DNA from: an uncultured bacterium
GTDB taxonomy: Bacteria > Desulfobacterota > Desulfobulbia > Desulfobulbales > Desulfobulbaceae
Assembly (NCBI GenBank): GCA_903842475.1
Contig: CAIMMA010000143.1
Span: 1 to 7,967 of the forward strand
DNA: 7,967 bases
Direction: 5' to 3'
The notes beneath the pieces were generated by a model. That model did not search any database and was not told the origin of the DNA. It was given only the letters and a program-made list of their open reading frames with translations. Within the stretch, counting starts at the first letter, position 1. Every line of letters begins with the position of its first letter. Made by a program: the position numbers and the translations under genes. Below are positions 6,072-7,967 of the stretch, piece by piece.

Positions 6072-7643
6072 TTATTGTTCCGGAAAGACATTGAGAGCGA
6101 TGTCTATGTTGAGCCAATGCAGGCGTCGAATCATATCCTCCGTGACGCCGTGTCGTTTCGGGGGGGCGGAGCAGAGTAGAAAGAGCAGACTAGCGGTGAG
6201 TTCCGGTTCCCAGTCGAGCAGGCCCCATTGTTCCAGCTGGTCGTAAAGTGCATGCAACAGTGTGACAGCTGCTTTTCGTTTCCCCGTCGCCATGCAGTAG
6301 CGTGCCTGAAGCATGCCGTGCTGGATGGCGGTGCGATTCCGTCCCGAGGAAACAGTGCCGAGGTGAAGCAGGCCTGCCTGGAAATTCTGTTCTTGGCAGA
6401 TGCCGATGGCTTCCCGCAGGCGGGCTTCACGCCTACTCGTCTCGTTTCCGTTTCCCCCCGCCACCATCGCGACATAGGGCTGTTTTGCGCTGTGCGGTAT
6501 GTTGGAAAGAGTTTCCAGCCAGGAAATGGTTTCAGGGGAGGCAAAGGGAGTGCCGCATTTAAATTTGTAGCCCTGCAGTTCGGGGAAGCGGCCTGTCAAT
6601 TGGCTGAGTGCTGTGCGGACGCAATCCAGAGCTGCCGTTGCCCCGAGGCCTTCAAGGCAGCGGGCAACCATGTGGTGCCCATCAAGCCAGAAAGGCGCTT
6701 TGGCGGTGGAACGCTCGAGGTTGGGGAGAATTTCGGCATATCGCTTATCCTCCAGAGCGGCAGCGTATGTCTGGATTTTGTCCTTGGGGACGCCGCACGA
6801 TAGTTGGGTTTTTCCGGAATGATCGCTTTGCGGCAGTTGCAGCAGGGTGCTCCAAAGAGCTGTCCGGTGAAGCTGATAGGCACGCTCATCCAGAAGGTTG
6901 AGGGATAAAAGGTGCCCTGCGAGCTGTCGATTGTGTTCGATGACGTTGCGTACCAGTTGCGGCAGCGCCGGCGTCGGCACCCGACCATCCGCATCGAGTT
7001 CAGTCAAAACGGTTGCTATGGGCCGTGTGTTCGACGAGGTGGGGCTGGAGGGTATTGGGGAGGATAAGGCTTTGTCGTTGTCGGGCGGGATCGCCTCCAG
7101 CACGGGGATTTTTTTGAAAATTCCAGTGAAAGATGGAGACAAATCGCCTGTTTTGGAATTCAAGAAGTCCTGCAGCCGTTCGCATTCGGCCATTAAGGCG
7201 GCGATGCATTGCGGATTTTCTCCTATGAATTCGGAGGATCTGGCACTGGTTTCCATGCGGGTGCAGAGCCATTGCAACGGAGCAAGACGACGTTGCATTC
7301 GTTCGGGAAGCGGGTACAGTGAGTCCCAATGGGAAGTGAGGATTTCAATCAGGGTGGCAAAGGCAACGCTACATTCAGAAAAGCCGTTTATTTGGTAGAA
7401 TGCATAGACCGCATAGCCTAACGCCCAAATGTTTTTGCTTTTGGTGGCGAGAAATTCCGAAGCCATCCGCAGCACAATCACCCAGTCAGTGCCACCGGTT
7501 GTATGGATTGAAGTGTTTTTATCAACTTCTGCTTTTAATGCTTCAAATTCTTCAGAAAAAGAAGCGTCTTCTCCACAGAAATTGTCGAGGGCAATTGGCT
7601 TTACCCACAATGAAAGCCATTGATTGCCTCTTGCGTTTTCCAT
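6072..7643 (-). CDS. tssA: TssA, VasJ-type T6SS assembly protein
   Basis: TssA proteins share an ImpA_N domain and form oligomeric rings that prime or cap tube and sheath assembly; roles differ by clade. The ImpA_N domain opens the protein: WLSLWVKPI (9-17), GEDASFSEEFEALKAEVDK (24-42), DWVIVLRMASEFLATKSKNIW (53-73), HWDSLYPLPE (105-114) and RLAPLQWL (119-126). A Ser/Pro/Thr-rich linker spans about 185-208. The C-terminal half is of the VasJ type: PFWLDGHHMVARCLEGLG (317-334), then RFPELQGYKFKCGTPFA (352-368) and ETISWLETL (371-379). It ends in a helical region (about 403-520). I chose ATG 7643 (523 residues) because GAGG lies six bases upstream. An in-frame ATG at 7664 adds MLFLRGG but has no ribosome site. 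This is the first gene of the visible operon. Clade placement rests on motifs only. Confidence 0.92.
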   Translation of the reverse strand: MENARGNQWLSLWVKPIALDNFCGEDASFSEEFEALKAEVDKNTSIHTTGGTDWVIVLRMASEFLATKSKNIWALGYAVYAFYQINGFSECSVAFATLIEILTSHWDSLYPLPERMQRRLAPLQWLCTRMETSARSSEFIGENPQCIAALMAECERLQDFLNSKTGDLSPSFTGIFKKIPVLEAIPPDNDKALSSPIPSSPTSSNTRPIATVLTELDADGRVPTPALPQLVRNVIEHNRQLAGHLLSLNLLDERAYQLHRTALWSTLLQLPQSDHSGKTQLSCGVPKDKIQTYAAALEDKRYAEILPNLERSTAKAPFWLDGHHMVARCLEGLGATAALDCVRTALSQLTGRFPELQGYKFKCGTPFASPETISWLETLSNIPHSAKQPYVAMVAGGNGNETSRREARLREAIGICQEQNFQAGLLHLGTVSSGRNRTAIQHGMLQARYCMATGKRKAAVTLLHALYDQLEQWGLLDWEPELTASLLFLLCSAPPKRHGVTEDMIRRLHWLNIDIALNVFPEQ

Positions 7644-7660
7644 GCCCCCCCTCAAAAAAA
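7644..7660 (-). promoter_or_regulatory. tssA translation start region with T7 and G7 runs
   Basis: Reading the minus strand toward the start codon there is a run of seven T (7660-7654), GA, a run of seven G (7651-7645), C, then ATG 7643. The ribosome site GAGG (7653-7650) merges into the G run, so the length of that run sets the distance to the start codon. If the upstream ATG 7664 were used instead, both runs would be inside the coding sequence and a length change would shift the frame. Confidence 0.5.
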
Positions 7661-7664
7661 GCAT

Positions 7665-7907
7665 TCTTTGTTGTACAGACTGAGATAGCCGGACCTCTCC
7701 TCTAAGCGCTGGGAGGGTAGATTTTCGGCTTCAGCGGAGCCGGATCACCCTCTGCGTGCCGGAAGTCAAGGCTATATTGGTGGCTTGTTCATTGATATCA
7801 TCTTTTGTTCTTGGAACGAGGACGGTCTCCTGGCGCATTTTTTGTTTTTCCGCTGTTGTGTTGTTCGGGCGGCCGGCAGCAGCAGCCGGTTGACCGTGCT
7901 GCAGGCC
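7665..7907 (-). other. tssA leader region, no convincing gene or promoter
   Basis: This stretch between a presumed upstream stop and tssA should hold the tssA promoter if one exists. TTGACT (7769-7764) resembles a -35 box but has no acceptable -10 at normal spacing. GGCACG (7760-7755) resembles a sigma-54 -24 element but the -12 element does not match. A 35-codon ORF (ATG 7838 to TGA 7731, MRQETVLVPRT...) has only a poor ribosome site and no recognised family. A short dyad (CGGCT/AGCCG, 7726-7742) covers that ORF's stop. No RNA gene is recognised. Confidence 0.35.
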
Positions 7908-7931
7908 TCAAAGGCCGGACAGCACCGGCTG
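7883..7931 (-). repeat. Compound stem-loop over the upstream gene's stop codon
   Basis: On the minus strand three stacked pairings are visible. CAGCCG (7931-7926) pairs with CGGCTG (7888-7883). GTGCTG (7925-7920) pairs with CAGCAC (7901-7896), with a seven-base bulge (7895-7889) on the 3' side. GGCCT (7916-7912) pairs with AGGCC (7908-7904) around a TTG loop. The presumed TGA stop at 7910-7908 lies in the apical part. There is no T-run afterwards, so it is not a standard intrinsic terminator. It may be a Rho-independent-like 3' stabiliser, a processing site or a cis-acting RNA element. Confidence 0.5.
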
Positions 7932-7967
7932 AAACGAAACGTCAATGGCCTGCCTTTGGATATCAGG
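7908..7967 (-). CDS. C-terminal tail of an unidentified upstream gene (partial)
   Basis: One minus-strand frame reads PDIQRQAIDVSFQPVLSGL and then TGA at 7910-7908. It looks protein-like and is in the operon's direction, so it is probably the 3' end of the preceding gene, cut by the right window edge. Nineteen residues are too few to name a family; another T6SS gene is plausible from context only. A second minus frame is open from the window edge to a TAG near 7773 but reads as low-complexity, basic sequence. The same frame stays open for 58 codons after the TGA, which is noted separately. Confidence 0.35.
   Translation of the reverse strand, partial: PDIQRQAIDVSFQPVLSGL

Noticed and set aside
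7731..7838. 35-residue ORF upstream of tssA as a real small gene
   Set aside because: Its ribosome site is poor, it matches no family I know, and its frame is continuous with the upstream open frame, so an independent gene is not supported.
1..7967. CRISPR arrays, tRNA or rRNA genes, insertion sequences, integration sites
   Set aside because: I saw no spaced direct repeats, no tRNA-like cloverleaf, no transposase or integrase motifs and no terminal inverted repeats; the window is almost fully accounted for by the T6SS genes.

Overview
The window holds most of a type VI secretion system (T6SS) sheath and baseplate operon. Every recognised gene lies on the minus strand, so transcription runs from the right edge to the left. 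In transcription order the genes are tssA (VasJ-type assembly/cap protein), tssB and tssC (contractile sheath), tssE, tssF and tssG (baseplate wedge), then the first 212 codons of a vgrG (spike) cut by the left edge. All seven assignments rest on family motifs visible in the translations. TssB and TssC resemble the Vibrio VipA/VipB type closely.

The organism is a Gram-negative, proteobacterium-like bacterium of moderately high GC content. A T6SS in the VipA/VipB group fits Gammaproteobacteria and also several Desulfobacterota. Nothing in the window fixes the genus. There are no IS elements, tRNAs, CRISPR arrays, integrases or phage integration genes.

Layout: 7908-7967 is probably the last 19 codons of an unidentified upstream gene, with a long hairpin over its stop codon. 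7665-7907 is a leader region without a convincing gene and presumably carries the tssA promoter, though no clear promoter was found. tssA begins at 7643, next to T7 and G7 homopolymers. tssA-tssB are 23 bp apart and tssB-tssC 88 bp apart. tssC-tssE are separated by only 3 bp, and tssE-tssF and tssF-tssG each overlap as ATGA, so these four are very probably translationally coupled. A 98-bp spacer with three inverted repeats separates tssG from vgrG.

Together the proteins build the cytoplasmic contractile part of the injector. TssE, TssF and TssG form the baseplate with VgrG at its centre. TssA directs or caps assembly, and TssB/TssC polymerise into the sheath that drives the VgrG-tipped tube outward. 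The tube protein (hcp), sheath-recycling ATPase (clpV/tssH) and membrane/adaptor genes (tssJ, K, L, M) are not in this window and must lie elsewhere if the system works. I see a largely canonical T6SS rather than a new system. The items worth a second look are the homopolymers at the tssA start, the structured region upstream of tssA, the tssG-vgrG spacer, the cysteine-rich VgrG head and the gene order lacking hcp and clpV.
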